Origin: Elusimicrobiota bacterium
Lineage (GTDB): Bacteria > Elusimicrobiota > Elusimicrobia > UBA1565 > UBA9628
Length of the DNA stretch: 64,000 bases
Assembly (NCBI GenBank): GCA_016218575.1
Contig: JACRDN010000017.1
Location: 246,863 to 310,862, forward strand
Direction: 5' to 3'
Below, piece after piece: positions 24,791 through 32,602 of this stretch. How positions within the stretch are numbered: the first letter of the stretch is position 1; the number at the start of each line of letters is the position of its first letter. Under the pieces are notes generated by a model that was not told the origin of the DNA, searched no databases, and saw nothing but the letters and a program-made list of their open reading frames with translations. Made by a program: the position numbers and the translations under genes.

Positions 24791-26300
24791 GGCTTGCTCC
24801 GGAGCCGTTTCGCGGCGTCGGCGCGGCCTGGGGCAGGGCGAAATGGAAGCGCGCGCCCTCTCCCGCGCGGCTCTCCGCCCAAATCCGGCCTTGCTGGCGT
24901 TCCACGATCTCCCTGCAGATGGCCAGCCCCAAACCCGTGCCTTTGTAGGGGCCGCCCTCCTTCGAGCTGCGCTTGATCTGCACGAATTTATTGAAGAGGT
25001 CGGGGATGCGGTCCTCCGGAACGCCGGGGCCGTCGTCTATAACGCTGATCTGCACGAGCTTGAGCGCGGTCGGAGAGGCCACGCCGGCTGTCACCCCTTG
25101 CCCCGAGGAAGTTTCCTTGGCTTCGGCCGTCGCGGCCCGCACGATGACCTTGCTGCGGGTGAACCTCAAGGCGTTGTCGAGAAGGTTGCTTAGGACCTGG
25201 ATGAATAGATCTGGGTCGGCGTGGACATTCGGCAGGTCGCGGGCGAAGTCGACCTCGATGGCGACGGGCCTTTTCTGCGCCAGGAGGGTGAAGCCCTTGG
25301 CGGTTTCCCGGATGAGCTGGCAGGCGTCCATCCGGCGGGCGTGAATCTGGGCTTTGCCCGATTCGAGGCGCGAAAGATTGAGGACGTTGTCCACGATTTT
25401 CTGCAGGCGCAGGACGTTCTTATGGGCGAGGTTGACCAGGAGATCCTGCTGGCTGGAAAGGGGGCCGGCCAGGCCCTCGTCCAAGTTGCTGATCGCGGCA
25501 CGTATGATGGTAAGGGGGCTTCTCAGCTCGTGGGAGACCGCGCTTACGAGCTCGTCCTTGAGTTTGTCCATGCGTTGTCGCTCCTTGATCTCTGCCTTGA
25601 GCTCCTCGAAACGACGAAGCTGGGTGATGTCCCGGATGGAGGCGAGGTTCGCGGCCTCTCCCTTCCATTCGATCTCCGTCACCCGCATCTCCGCGGCGCG
25701 CTCCGGCCCGCCGCCTTGGGCGGGCAGCTTGATCTCGGAGGCGTAGCCCGCGGTGATGGGATAGGGGAAGGGCCTGCCCAGGAGATCCCGGGACGGGCAG
25801 TCGAAAAGGGACTCTGAGGCGGGGTTGGCGTAGCGGATTACCCCCTTGCCGTCCACCACGAGCATGGCGTCTGCGGCCTTGGCGATGACCGTTTCCAGGC
25901 GAGTCATGGCCTCGTGGCGTTCCACCGCGTAGCGGATGGTGCGCTTGAGCATGGGAGCGTCCAGGCTTCCCTTGATCACGTAATCCTGCGCTCCATGGGA
26001 GATGGCCTCCAGCCCCATCGCCTCGTCGCGCAGGCCGGTGAGAACCACGATCGGAATCTCCGGCGCCTGGGCGCGCGCGCGCAGGACGGTCTCCATTCCT
26101 TGGCTGTCCTTCAGCATGAGGTCAAGCAGGAGCACCTCTATGTCTTCCTGGGCCAGAAGCCTAAGGCCTTCCTGCAGCGTGGCCGCGCACATCAGCGTGA
26201 AGTGGAAGGAGGGCCAGCCGGGCCTGGCCATGAGCTCCAGCATGAGCTCGGTATCGTCGGGGTCGTCCTCGATGAGCAGCGCGACGATTTTCTTATCCAT
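24777..26300 (-). CDS. Receiver-PAS-histidine kinase hybrid
   Basis: 507 residues in the order receiver (1-125, L-L-I-E-D-D-P-D-D and L-L-L-D-L-M-L), PAS (about 140-250), HisKA (H-box S-H-E-L-R-S-P-L near 257) and HATPase (N-box L-S-N-L-L-D-N-A-L-R-F, G1 D-D-G-P-G-V, G2 G-T-G-L-G-L). No membrane segment, so it is a cytoplasmic relay kinase whose receiver probably takes phosphate from another kinase. ATG 26300 overlaps the upstream receiver gene by eight bases. A receiver at the N-terminus suits input from the MASE1 kinase. Confidence 0.93.
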   Translation of the reverse strand: MDKKIVALLIEDDPDDTELMLELMARPGWPSFHFTLMCAATLQEGLRLLAQEDIEVLLLDLMLKDSQGMETVLRARAQAPEIPIVVLTGLRDEAMGLEAISHGAQDYVIKGSLDAPMLKRTIRYAVERHEAMTRLETVIAKAADAMLVVDGKGVIRYANPASESLFDCPSRDLLGRPFPYPITAGYASEIKLPAQGGGPERAAEMRVTEIEWKGEAANLASIRDITQLRRFEELKAEIKERQRMDKLKDELVSAVSHELRSPLTIIRAAISNLDEGLAGPLSSQQDLLVNLAHKNVLRLQKIVDNVLNLSRLESGKAQIHARRMDACQLIRETAKGFTLLAQKRPVAIEVDFARDLPNVHADPDLFIQVLSNLLDNALRFTRSKVIVRAATAEAKETSSGQGVTAGVASPTALKLVQISVIDDGPGVPEDRIPDLFNKFVQIKRSSKEGGPYKGTGLGLAICREIVERQQGRIWAESRAGEGARFHFALPQAAPTPRNGSGASHAPK

Positions 26301-26769
26301 GGCAAGCGGCTCGCGGTTCAGAGAGGCTGGGCAGGCGCGCGGTCCCCATCCAGTAACGCGTGAGCATGTCGAGAAGCTCGACAAGGGCCTTGAAGGAGTC
26401 GGGCTTCTGCAGAAACGAGTTGGCGCCGAGCTCGTAAGCGGTGTTGACGTCCTCTTCGTCGCGGGAAGAGGTGAATACCACGATCGGGACTTTTCTTAGG
26501 ACGGGGTGGGATTTGATCTCGCCCAAGGTCTGCCTGCCGTCCTTGCGGGGCATGTTCAAATCGAGGAGCACAAGGGGGAGTTTTCTCGCCTTTTCCCCGC
26601 CGCTCTCTGGGCAGCAAGAGTAAAGGAATACCTCGAGCTCTTCCCCGTTCTTGACGCGCCGAAGCTCCGCGCGGAGGGGAATCTGCTGGAAGGCCTTTTG
26701 AATGAGGAAATAATCGTCGTCATCATCTTCCACGATCAAGACGAATTCTCCCTTTGGATAGGGTCCCAT
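26293..26769 (-). CDS. Rcp1-type single-domain response regulator
   Basis: 158 residues, receiver only. V-E-D-D-D-D-D-Y-F-L-I, L-L-D-L-N-M-P-R-K-D-G, V-V-F-T-S-S and Q-K-P-D-S give all phosphorylation residues. The L-N-M-P-R-K-D-G block is typical of Rcp1-like partners of phytochrome-type kinases, matching the H-box style of the MASE1 kinase downstream. The C-terminal tail of about 20 residues is unstructured. It is coupled to the hybrid kinase gene by overlap. Confidence 0.92.
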   Translation of the reverse strand: MGPYPKGEFVLIVEDDDDDYFLIQKAFQQIPLRAELRRVKNGEELEVFLYSCCPESGGEKARKLPLVLLDLNMPRKDGRQTLGEIKSHPVLRKVPIVVFTSSRDEEDVNTAYELGANSFLQKPDSFKALVELLDMLTRYWMGTARLPSLSEPRAACHG

Positions 26770-26815
26770 GGTCGGCCTGGTTTATTCCGCCTCCTCGTAT
26801 GGGGAGTGTAGCCGA

Positions 26816-26851
26816 GGAGTGACTTGGATGCAACGGAGCGGGTGTCACTCC
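26816..26851 (-). other. Intercistronic hairpin at end of wHTH regulator gene
   Basis: GGAGTGAC at 26816-26823 and GTCACTCC at 26844-26851 form an 8-bp stem with a 20-base loop that includes the stop codon of the regulator gene. There is no T-run. It could stabilise an upstream message or lower expression of downstream genes in the operon. Confidence 0.35.
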
Positions 26852-27543
26852 GAGTCACCGCAGAGCTCATAGCCCTCCGGCGTGGTTTGAAGCCTGCGGC
26901 TTTCCTGCGGGCCCAAATCCTCGCGCAAGCGCTGTATCGTCTTCTTGAGGGCGTCGGCCTGCGCCAGGTCGTAGCCCAGCTCCTTGAGCAGATCCTCTTT
27001 GGAGACCGGGCCGGGGCTTAAGAGCAGGCGCTTGAGAAGCTTGAACCTTTTATGGGGAAGCGTGGTCAGAAGCCGGTCCTTGAGCCACACGGTTCTAAAC
27101 TTAGGGTCGATGCGCAGGTATCCCTTGACGAGGGACGGGGAGGAGTCCAAATGGCGCGCGGCTTGGGCGGGGGATCGGGAGAGGAGGTGCTTGATATAGC
27201 TTAGGAGCTCCGGGATGTCGACGGGCTTTCTCAGAAACTCCACGGCGCCCAAGGCTTTGATCAACTCCGCGATCATATTCAAGTCGTCACCGAATCCGGA
27301 GATGACAATGACCGGGATATTCTGGATGGACTTGCCCTCCTGCATTTTTTTGAGGAGCTCGATCCCGTTCATGAGGGGCAGGACCAGGTCGAGGATCACC
27401 AGGTCCGGATTCAGGGACAGGATTTTTTCGTAGCCCTCCTGCCCGTTCCAGGCGTAATGCACCTCGTAGCCCTCTCGGAAAAGGGCTTGCCCGATGCAAT
27501 GCTGGACGTCGGCGTCATCCTCGATGCTCAGCAGCCTGGCCAT
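26845..27543 (-). CDS. OmpR-type response regulator with winged helix
   Basis: 232 residues: receiver (1-125; S-I-E-D-D-A-D, D-L-V-I-L-D-L-V-L-P with Asp52, V-I-S-G, R-K-P-V-D) and a C-terminal winged-helix DNA-binding domain (about 140-228). It is the only DNA-binding regulator in the operon and so the likely output. Its receiver is visibly related to the receiver-like tail of the glycine-rich protein encoded 25 bases upstream: G-Y-E-V-H and S-L-x-P-D-L-V align, suggesting tandem duplication. Confidence 0.9.
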   Translation of the reverse strand: MARLLSIEDDADVQHCIGQALFREGYEVHYAWNGQEGYEKILSLNPDLVILDLVLPLMNGIELLKKMQEGKSIQNIPVIVISGFGDDLNMIAELIKALGAVEFLRKPVDIPELLSYIKHLLSRSPAQAARHLDSSPSLVKGYLRIDPKFRTVWLKDRLLTTLPHKRFKLLKRLLLSPGPVSKEDLLKELGYDLAQADALKKTIQRLREDLGPQESRRLQTTPEGYELCGDSE

Positions 27544-27567
27544 GGTAAATTTCCCGGTTTCATCCTA

Positions 27568-29538
27568 TCATGCGCGCGGCAAGAGGCGCTCGATCGAGCT
27601 TAGAAGGCGCGGAAGGTTGACGGGCTTGTCCACCACGATGACCGCCAGTTTCGCGGAGTCCTGGCTTATGGGAAGTACTGCGTCGGCGACCACCAGATCA
27701 GGGCTCAGAGACAGGGCCTGCTCGCGGCCCTCCCGCCAATCCGAGGCGCGATGGACCTCGTAGCCCTCATGGGAGAGCGCGACCGCGACGGCTTCTCGGT
27801 CCGAGGCATCTCGCATGACGCACAATATCCTCCGCGATGGCGGCGGCGGGGGCGGCGCTTCGATGATGAGGCGACTGCGCTTTGTCCGGGGCGCTATCCA
27901 GATCAACAGGCATAGGCCCGCCGCGGCCATCGCGGCCCAGAATAGAAGCATGCCGTACCGGGAATTATGTCCGACGGTCAGGAAATGGTGCCGTAGTTTT
28001 TTCGCCAGGCGGCGGAGGGTTTCCCACAAGCTCGTTTGCTTGGACTTGGCCGGGGCCGGGACCCCGTGCTCCACGGCGAAGATGAGCTTCTTTGCCTGGT
28101 CGTAGGTAAATCCCAGATCCCGGGCCACCGACATGACTTTCTGCTTCTGCTCTGGGGTGAGCGGCCGGCCGGTGAAGTCCACGATGTCCTTGAGGCTCTC
28201 GCGCAAGTCCTCGACCTCCTTTCCCGCGGCGGGCTTTTCCATGGCGCCGCCCAGGGCCTCGGCGTCCAAGGAGCCCTGCTCGGCGGACTGCTTGAGCATG
28301 TCCTGGATTTCCTTGAGCTGGGCCAGCTCCTCCGGGGTGAGCGCGCTTTCCTCGGGAGCGGCCCCTTCCCTCTGCCCTCCGGCGTCTTCCTTCCCGCCCT
28401 TTCCGGAGGCTTCTAGGGGAGGGGGGGCGCTGGAATGGGTGAAGCGGCTCGGGATGGCAACGCTTGAATTGTCATAAGAGGAATGGGACCCCCCGGAGCC
28501 GAAGCTGCCGCTAGCGGAAGTTCCCCCGGCCGTGGAGCGCTGGGCGAAGGACGCCGTCTCTCCGCCCGATCCGCCGGGGCCCGCAGCGTCCCCGCCGCGA
28601 GAAGCCCGCGCGCCCGTTCCCCCGGCGCCGCCGAAGCTTGGGCTAGGGCCTTGGGCCAGAAGAGCCTGGGCGCCGCCGGAGCCTCCAGCCCCCGCCCCCG
28701 AGCCGCCGGCGCCGGAACCCGCGGCCCCGCCCTCGAAATTCCCGGCGATGCCCTGATTTCCGCCGGGCCCGCTTACCCCCGCGTTCGGGTCCTTGTCCGG
28801 ACCGAAGGCGTTCTTGAGCCCCCCGAAAGCGTTGGCTCCGCCGGTCGGACTTTGGGCTTGGCGGCCCTGGACCGTGGGCCCGCCGTCTTTTCCACCGCCT
28901 CCACCCCCGCCGCCCCCTCCGCCGGGGCTGCTGCCTCCCGGGCCGTCTCCTTCCGTACCGACGGGCGGGGCTTCGGGACCGGAGGCCCCGGGTGATCCTG
29001 AGGGATTATCCAAACTGGGGCTGCCATTCCCTTGTCCGGTTGGGTTTTCAACGTTCATGGAAGCCTGCTGCCTTTGATTGCCGTTAGGAGTCGGTGTCGA
29101 AGGGGGATTTTCTGGTTCAGGAGCGGTGGCCTGCCCTATGAATTTGTTGATGAGCTTGTCATGCTGCTCGAGAACGCCATCGACCACGATATAGAACTTC
29201 TCGGGTTTGTCGGAGAATTCGCCAACCCATTGATTGATCACGGCGTTGCGCTTCAGCTCACTCTCCAGGTTTTCCGGATTTTTAAGGGGATGCAGATTCT
29301 GGTATCGCGGATCTGATTTCTTTAAAGCTTCGATATATTTCCTTTCATTGTCATCGAATTTCCCCAACATGTAGTGGATAATGGCGGATTTCTGTTTCGA
29401 GAGGCACCATTTGGTCGGGTTATTTTCGCAAGAGCCTCCGGGACCAATGCTTGCGCTGTCATACTTGTCATCGGCGAGCGCATTTGATGGCAATAAGGGA
29501 CAGATGGTGACGACCAAGGCCAGCAGGGCAAGCCGCAT
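27568..29538 (-). CDS. Glycine-rich exported membrane protein with receiver-like tail
   Basis: 656 residues: signal peptide 1-22 (R-L-A-L-L-A-L-V-V ... N-A-L-A), a ~110-residue helical domain, about 250 residues rich in Gly, Ser, Pro and Ala including a run of about 11 glycines near 205, a charged helical segment, one transmembrane helix (about 528-550) and a cytoplasmic tail from 565 resembling a response-regulator receiver. The tail keeps Asp in V-V-A-D-A-V-L-P and K-P-V, but lacks about 35 residues between them. ATG 29538 has GGAG five bases before it; a coupled start at 29607 would add 23 residues encoded by the palindrome. Function unknown. Confidence 0.75.
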   Translation of the reverse strand: MRLALLALVVTICPLLPSNALADDKYDSASIGPGGSCENNPTKWCLSKQKSAIIHYMLGKFDDNERKYIEALKKSDPRYQNLHPLKNPENLESELKRNAVINQWVGEFSDKPEKFYIVVDGVLEQHDKLINKFIGQATAPEPENPPSTPTPNGNQRQQASMNVENPTGQGNGSPSLDNPSGSPGASGPEAPPVGTEGDGPGGSSPGGGGGGGGGGGKDGGPTVQGRQAQSPTGGANAFGGLKNAFGPDKDPNAGVSGPGGNQGIAGNFEGGAAGSGAGGSGAGAGGSGGAQALLAQGPSPSFGGAGGTGARASRGGDAAGPGGSGGETASFAQRSTAGGTSASGSFGSGGSHSSYDNSSVAIPSRFTHSSAPPPLEASGKGGKEDAGGQREGAAPEESALTPEELAQLKEIQDMLKQSAEQGSLDAEALGGAMEKPAAGKEVEDLRESLKDIVDFTGRPLTPEQKQKVMSVARDLGFTYDQAKKLIFAVEHGVPAPAKSKQTSLWETLRRLAKKLRHHFLTVGHNSRYGMLLFWAAMAAAGLCLLIWIAPRTKRSRLIIEAPPPPPPSRRILCVMRDASDREAVAVALSHEGYEVHRASDWREGREQALSLSPDLVVADAVLPISQDSAKLAVIVVDKPVNLPRLLSSIERLLPRA

Positions 29539-29553
29539 AGGCTCCGAGAGAGC

Positions 29554-29595
29554 AGTTATCCACAAAAACTTCCCGGGAAGTTTTTGTGGATAACT
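29554..29595. repeat. 42-bp perfect palindrome with inverted DnaA boxes, copy 2
   Basis: A perfect 21+21 inverted repeat. Its arms start with the DnaA box TTATCCACA (29556-29564) and end with TGTGGATAA (29585-29593), around the centre CTTCCCGGGAAG. It lies 16 bases upstream of the preferred start of the glycine-rich protein gene, inside the operon leader, where RNA would fold into a very stable hairpin. Confidence 0.93.
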
Positions 29596-29603
29596 GGAGT
29601 CGT

Positions 29604-29723
29604 TCATGGTTTCTGCCATCGCGGGGACTCGGGCCGGGCCAGCAGCTCGATGGATTTGGTCCAGGGCTTGTATCCTTGCCTGCAGAAAGTCAGCAAAAGG
29701 CTCAGATGTTTCTTGACTGGCAT
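29604..29723 (-). CDS. 39-residue ORF leading the phosphorelay operon
   Basis: A short ORF starting M-P-V-K-K-H-L-S-L-L-L-T-F-C and ending P-R-W-Q-K-P. GGAGG lies three bases before its ATG and a well-formed promoter is 25 bases further up. Its TGA overlaps an ATG (29607) in frame with the glycine-rich protein, so it could couple or regulate translation of that gene. It is basic with no membrane span. Whether it is a functional peptide, a leader or a stump is undecided. Confidence 0.4.
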   Translation of the reverse strand: MPVKKHLSLLLTFCRQGYKPWTKSIELLARPESPRWQKP

Positions 29724-29747
29724 GATCCTCCGTAGCGCTAGAGGCAT

Positions 29748-29776
29748 AGTGTAGGGTGCCTGCGCCAACTTTTCAA
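29748..29776 (-). promoter_or_regulatory. Sigma-70-type promoter of the phosphorelay operon
   Basis: On the minus strand TTGAAA (29776-29771), a 17-base spacer and TACACT (29753-29748) form a good housekeeping promoter. Transcription would start near 29741 and run through the 39-residue ORF, the palindrome and six signalling genes. Confidence 0.6.
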
Positions 29777-29808
29777 GCCCAAACCAGCCGAATTTACGAT
29801 TTTTTAAA

Positions 29809-29871
29809 CATTTGGCCCCTTGTCTTATGGGCCTATTGTCCGGGCGGATTTACCCAAAAGGCCCATGGGCG
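29809..29871. promoter_or_regulatory. GGNCC half-site cluster before the caleosin-like gene
   Basis: TTGGCCCC, TATGGGCCTATTG, AAAAGGCCCATGGG and neighbouring half-sites fill this stretch; ATGGGCC and GGCCCAT also form an inverted repeat. A TATAAT at 29888-29893 follows, then AAGGAGG before the GTG at 29921. It may be the regulatory region of the caleosin-like gene. Confidence 0.3.
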
Positions 29872-29920
29872 CCAAGAGGGATAATTTTATAATTACCTTC
29901 AATAGATTTAAGGAGGCTTT

Positions 29921-30991
29921 GTGAAATACCTATCATGCCCGCTTTCGTTTGTTTTGATTTTTCTGAGTTTCGGAAACTCCTGGGCTGTTCCAGGGCTGGC
30001 GCGTCGCGCAATCCCCAATCCCTCGGGGGTGCACGCATCTCGGGCGCAATCGCAGGCCCCTCAGCCTTCATCCGCGGTTCCGAATATCGTGTCCATGGCA
30101 AGGAAAATTTCCGGTGGGGCCGTGAGGTTCCTTGAGCATGCGCAGCGCTCTATTCAACGCATGCGGGAAACGGGCTTTACTGGCATGAACCCGGAAGAAG
30201 CTCGGATGGTGCTGGCTCAATTTGACATGGCTGGGCAATTCCCGCCTTTGGCCCCGGCCATTTCAGCCGCAACTCCACAAGCAGGCCGAGTGCGAGGGGA
30301 ATTCCCGCTAAACCATGCCGTGGTATTATCGCAAGCTTATTCGGACGATGCCTTGAACGGGCGGCGGGGTCCTTTTAGGCCGGGTGGAAACCAACCCGGA
30401 AAATTATCGCCGCCAAGCTACGTCAGAACAGATTTAGAACGGAGAATTTCTTTTTTTGATGCGAATGGCGATGGCATAGCCGCCCCTTGCGAAATGTTCT
30501 CCAGACTGGGCTTGCTCCGGGTTGATTGGCTCAAGGGTGGAGTGGTCACTGCGGTCCTAAACCTGGTTTTAGGCCCCCTGACCTCGGGCAAGCTGCAATT
30601 GGGCATTGTGATCAAAAATGGGATTAAAGTCCGGCATTCTGAATATGACACCGGCATCTATGATGCCGATGGAAATTTCGACGCGAAGGTTTTTGAACGG
30701 CTGTTCGCGGGCGGGAAAACTGAAATTACCGAGAAAGAAATACATCGTTTTATATCGAACAAAATGCCTCCTGCCCGGAATTTGTGGGAAGAGCTGCGCC
30801 GCCTTGGGGGCAAAGCCAAGTCTATGGCGGAATTTAGCCTCCTTTTCGACATCGCGGCAGACACCACGAAATTTATTGAGGGCAGCGAGCGGCGGGCGAT
30901 TAGAAAGGAAACTTTAAAGAATATGTACCTAGGTTATCTATTTTACGATATCGCCAATGAGAGAATCGCCGGTCGTTCCAGCCGGGGTTGA
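29921..30991 (+). CDS. Exported caleosin-like EF-hand protein
   Basis: 356 residues. After a signal peptide (about 1-22) and a ~120-residue variable region comes a region closely patterned on caleosins: an EF-hand loop starting at Asp180 (D-A-N-G-D-G-I-A-A-P-C-E), a hydrophobic hairpin-like segment (about 200-225), I-K-N-G-I-K-V-R-H with His239, Y-D-T-G-I-Y-D-A-D-G-N-F-D and the end block L-G-Y-L-F-Y-D-I-A-N. In plant caleosins two His ligate haem for peroxygenase activity; here the first is Arg175 and the second, His239, is kept. Start GTG with AAGGAGG four bases before. Base composition is less GC-rich than neighbours. Confidence 0.78.
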   Translation: MKYLSCPLSFVLIFLSFGNSWAVPGLARRAIPNPSGVHASRAQSQAPQPSSAVPNIVSMARKISGGAVRFLEHAQRSIQRMRETGFTGMNPEEARMVLAQFDMAGQFPPLAPAISAATPQAGRVRGEFPLNHAVVLSQAYSDDALNGRRGPFRPGGNQPGKLSPPSYVRTDLERRISFFDANGDGIAAPCEMFSRLGLLRVDWLKGGVVTAVLNLVLGPLTSGKLQLGIVIKNGIKVRHSEYDTGIYDADGNFDAKVFERLFAGGKTEITEKEIHRFISNKMPPARNLWEELRRLGGKAKSMAEFSLLFDIAADTTKFIEGSERRAIRKETLKNMYLGYLFYDIANERIAGRSSRG

Positions 30992-31031
30992 AGATCTTCC
31001 TATATTGCTGCTGGATCGCGCGATTATTTGA

Positions 31032-31135
31032 TACAATAAACGCCTGCCCAAGGGGGACTGCGGCAGTGGGCGCCTACAGTTGACGCGGCGTTGGGACACA
31101 GTCTGCGGGGCTTTATTTATAGACGAGGGTACACA
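31032..31135 (+). promoter_or_regulatory. rpmE leader region
   Basis: TACAAT at 31032-31037 is a -10 candidate, giving a ~95-base leader. ACTGCGGCAGT around 31056-31066 can form a small hairpin, and CAGTCTGCGG downstream partly repeats it. Ribosomal-protein leaders are often autoregulatory; that is only a possibility here. Confidence 0.3.
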
Positions 31136-31486
31136 ATGAAAGCAGGCATTCATCCGGTTTACGTCAATTCCAAGGTGCTTTGCGCGTGCGGGCACACCTT
31201 CGAGACTCGCTCCACCAAGGAGCTGATCAAGCTTGAAATTTGCTCGGCCTGCCATCCCTTCTTCACGGGCCAGCAGAAGCTCATCGATACCGCCGGCCGT
31301 GTCGAGCGCTTCCAGAAAAAGTTCCAGTCCACCGCGGGCAAGACCGTGGTGCGCAAGCCAGTGAAAAGCGTGGTCAAGAAGCTCGAGAACGTGGGCGCTG
31401 CGGCCAAGAGGAAGGTTCTCACCTCGGCCCCCAAGAAGGAAGAGGCCGCCAAGCCCGCCAAGAAGCCGGCCAAGAAAGCGGCTTAG
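31136..31486 (+). CDS. rpmE: Ribosomal protein bL31 with basic tail
   Basis: 116 residues. The N-terminal ~70 residues are bL31 ([17 protein letters not shown]) with C-A-C and C-S-A-C providing the zinc site of the C+ form. Residues 75-116 are a Lys/Ala-rich extension (K-K-P-A-K-K repeats) beyond the usual 66-75 residue length, likely disordered and RNA-binding. ATG 31136 matches the family start; the upstream in-frame start would add 15 unrelated residues. A strong terminator-like hairpin follows. Confidence 0.95.
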   Translation: MKAGIHPVYVNSKVLCACGHTFETRSTKELIKLEICSACHPFFTGQQKLIDTAGRVERFQKKFQSTAGKTVVRKPVKSVVKKLENVGAAAKRKVLTSAPKKEEAAKPAKKPAKKAA

Positions 31487-31497
31487 ACTTTTCATCA

Positions 31498-31531
31498 AAG
31501 AAACCCTGGCCGCCGACGGCCAGGGTTTCTT
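31498..31531 (+). terminator. Hairpin between rpmE and prfA
   Basis: A perfect 15-bp stem (AAGAAACCCTGGCCG / CGGCCAGGGTTTCTT) with a 4-base loop, 11 bases after the rpmE stop. The stem ends in T-rich sequence but only a short T-tail follows. It ends 12 bases before the prfA start, so it may be an attenuator rather than a full stop. Confidence 0.8.
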
Positions 31532-31543
31532 ATTGCTTAAGCC

Positions 31544-32602
31544 ATGAACGCTCAGTTGATCAAGCTCAAGACGGAGTTCGAGGAGGTCGAGCGAAAGCTC
31601 GGCCAGGGGGGGCTTTCCCCGGCGGATTTGAAGGAGCTTTCGCGCCGTCACGCCGAGCTTGCCCCCCTCATGGGCTTGGCTCAAAGCCTGGAAAAGGCCG
31701 AGGCGGAGTTCGCCGACCTCGAGGCCCTGGCCGCCGGCTCCGACCGGGAAATGGCCGGGCTGGCCCTTTCCGAGAAGGGCAAGCTTTCCGAGAAGGTCAA
31801 GGTCTTGGAGAGGGAGATACAGGCCGCCCTTCTTCCCAAGGACCCCAACGACTCCAAGAATGTCCTGCTCGAGATACGCGCCGGGGCCGGAGGGGACGAG
31901 GCCGCCCTTTTCGCGGCCGAGCTCATGCGCCTCTACACCCGCTACGCGGAGTCGCGCGGCTGGAAGGCCGAGCTTCTCGAGGTCAACAGCACGGGGCTCA
32001 AGGGCATCAAGCAGGCCGTCCTCTACATCCAGGGCCATGAGGTCTATGCCTGGCTGCGCCACGAGGGCGGCGTGCACCGCGTGCAGAGGGTGCCTGAAAC
32101 CGAGGGCTCGGGGCGCATCCATACCTCCACCGTGACCGTAGCCGTCATGCCCGAGGCCGAGGAGGTGGACGTCGAGGTCGACCCCGAGGATTTGAAGATA
32201 GATACCTACCGCGCCGGCGGGGCCGGCGGTCAGAACGTCAACAAGGTCGAGACCGCCATCCGCATTACCCACCTTCCGAGTGGGCTCGTGGTCCAGTGCC
32301 AGGACGAGAGGTCCCAGCTCAAGAACCGCCTCAAGGCCTTGAAGGTCCTGCGGGCCAAGCTCGCCGATATGGAGCGCGAGAAGGCGGTGGCCCAAAGCGT
32401 GGAGGCGCGGCGAAGCCAGGTGGGGACCGGAGACCGCTCCGAGAAGATCCGAACCTACAACTTCCCCCAGAGCCGGGTTACCGACCATCGCCTCGAGCGC
32501 TCATGGCACAATCTTTCGGTCTTGATGGAGGGGGAGATCGGGCCGGTGCTGGAGGCTTTGCGCGAGGAGGCCCTGCGCTTGGCCCTGGAGAAGGCCCCAT
32601 GA
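31544..32602 (+). CDS. prfA: Peptide chain release factor 1
   Basis: 352 residues, normal for RF1, which ends translation at UAA and UAG. The catalytic G-G-Q lies near residue 228 in [12 protein letters not shown], and the following domain has the RF1-type recognition region. It overlaps prmC by ATGA; PrmC methylates the glutamine of this G-G-Q. First gene of a coupled run that extends to lptD. No Shine-Dalgarno is visible. Confidence 0.97.
   Translation: MNAQLIKLKTEFEEVERKLGQGGLSPADLKELSRRHAELAPLMGLAQSLEKAEAEFADLEALAAGSDREMAGLALSEKGKLSEKVKVLEREIQAALLPKDPNDSKNVLLEIRAGAGGDEAALFAAELMRLYTRYAESRGWKAELLEVNSTGLKGIKQAVLYIQGHEVYAWLRHEGGVHRVQRVPETEGSGRIHTSTVTVAVMPEAEEVDVEVDPEDLKIDTYRAGGAGGQNVNKVETAIRITHLPSGLVVQCQDERSQLKNRLKALKVLRAKLADMEREKAVAQSVEARRSQVGTGDRSEKIRTYNFPQSRVTDHRLERSWHNLSVLMEGEIGPVLEALREEALRLALEKAP

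Noticed and set aside
28440..29050. CRISPR or tandem repeat array
   Set aside because: The repetitive look comes from Gly/Ser/Pro codons in a low-complexity coding region; there are no fixed-length repeats and spacers.
15761..29595. Replication origin suggested by DnaA boxes
   Set aside because: Only two inverted boxes per site, sites 14 kb apart, no AT-rich unwinding region and no dnaA, dnaN, gidA or parAB genes nearby.
30938..32488. 516-codon minus-strand ORF across rpmE and prfA
   Set aside because: Spans two conserved plus-strand genes and an intergenic terminator hairpin; no recognisable protein motifs.
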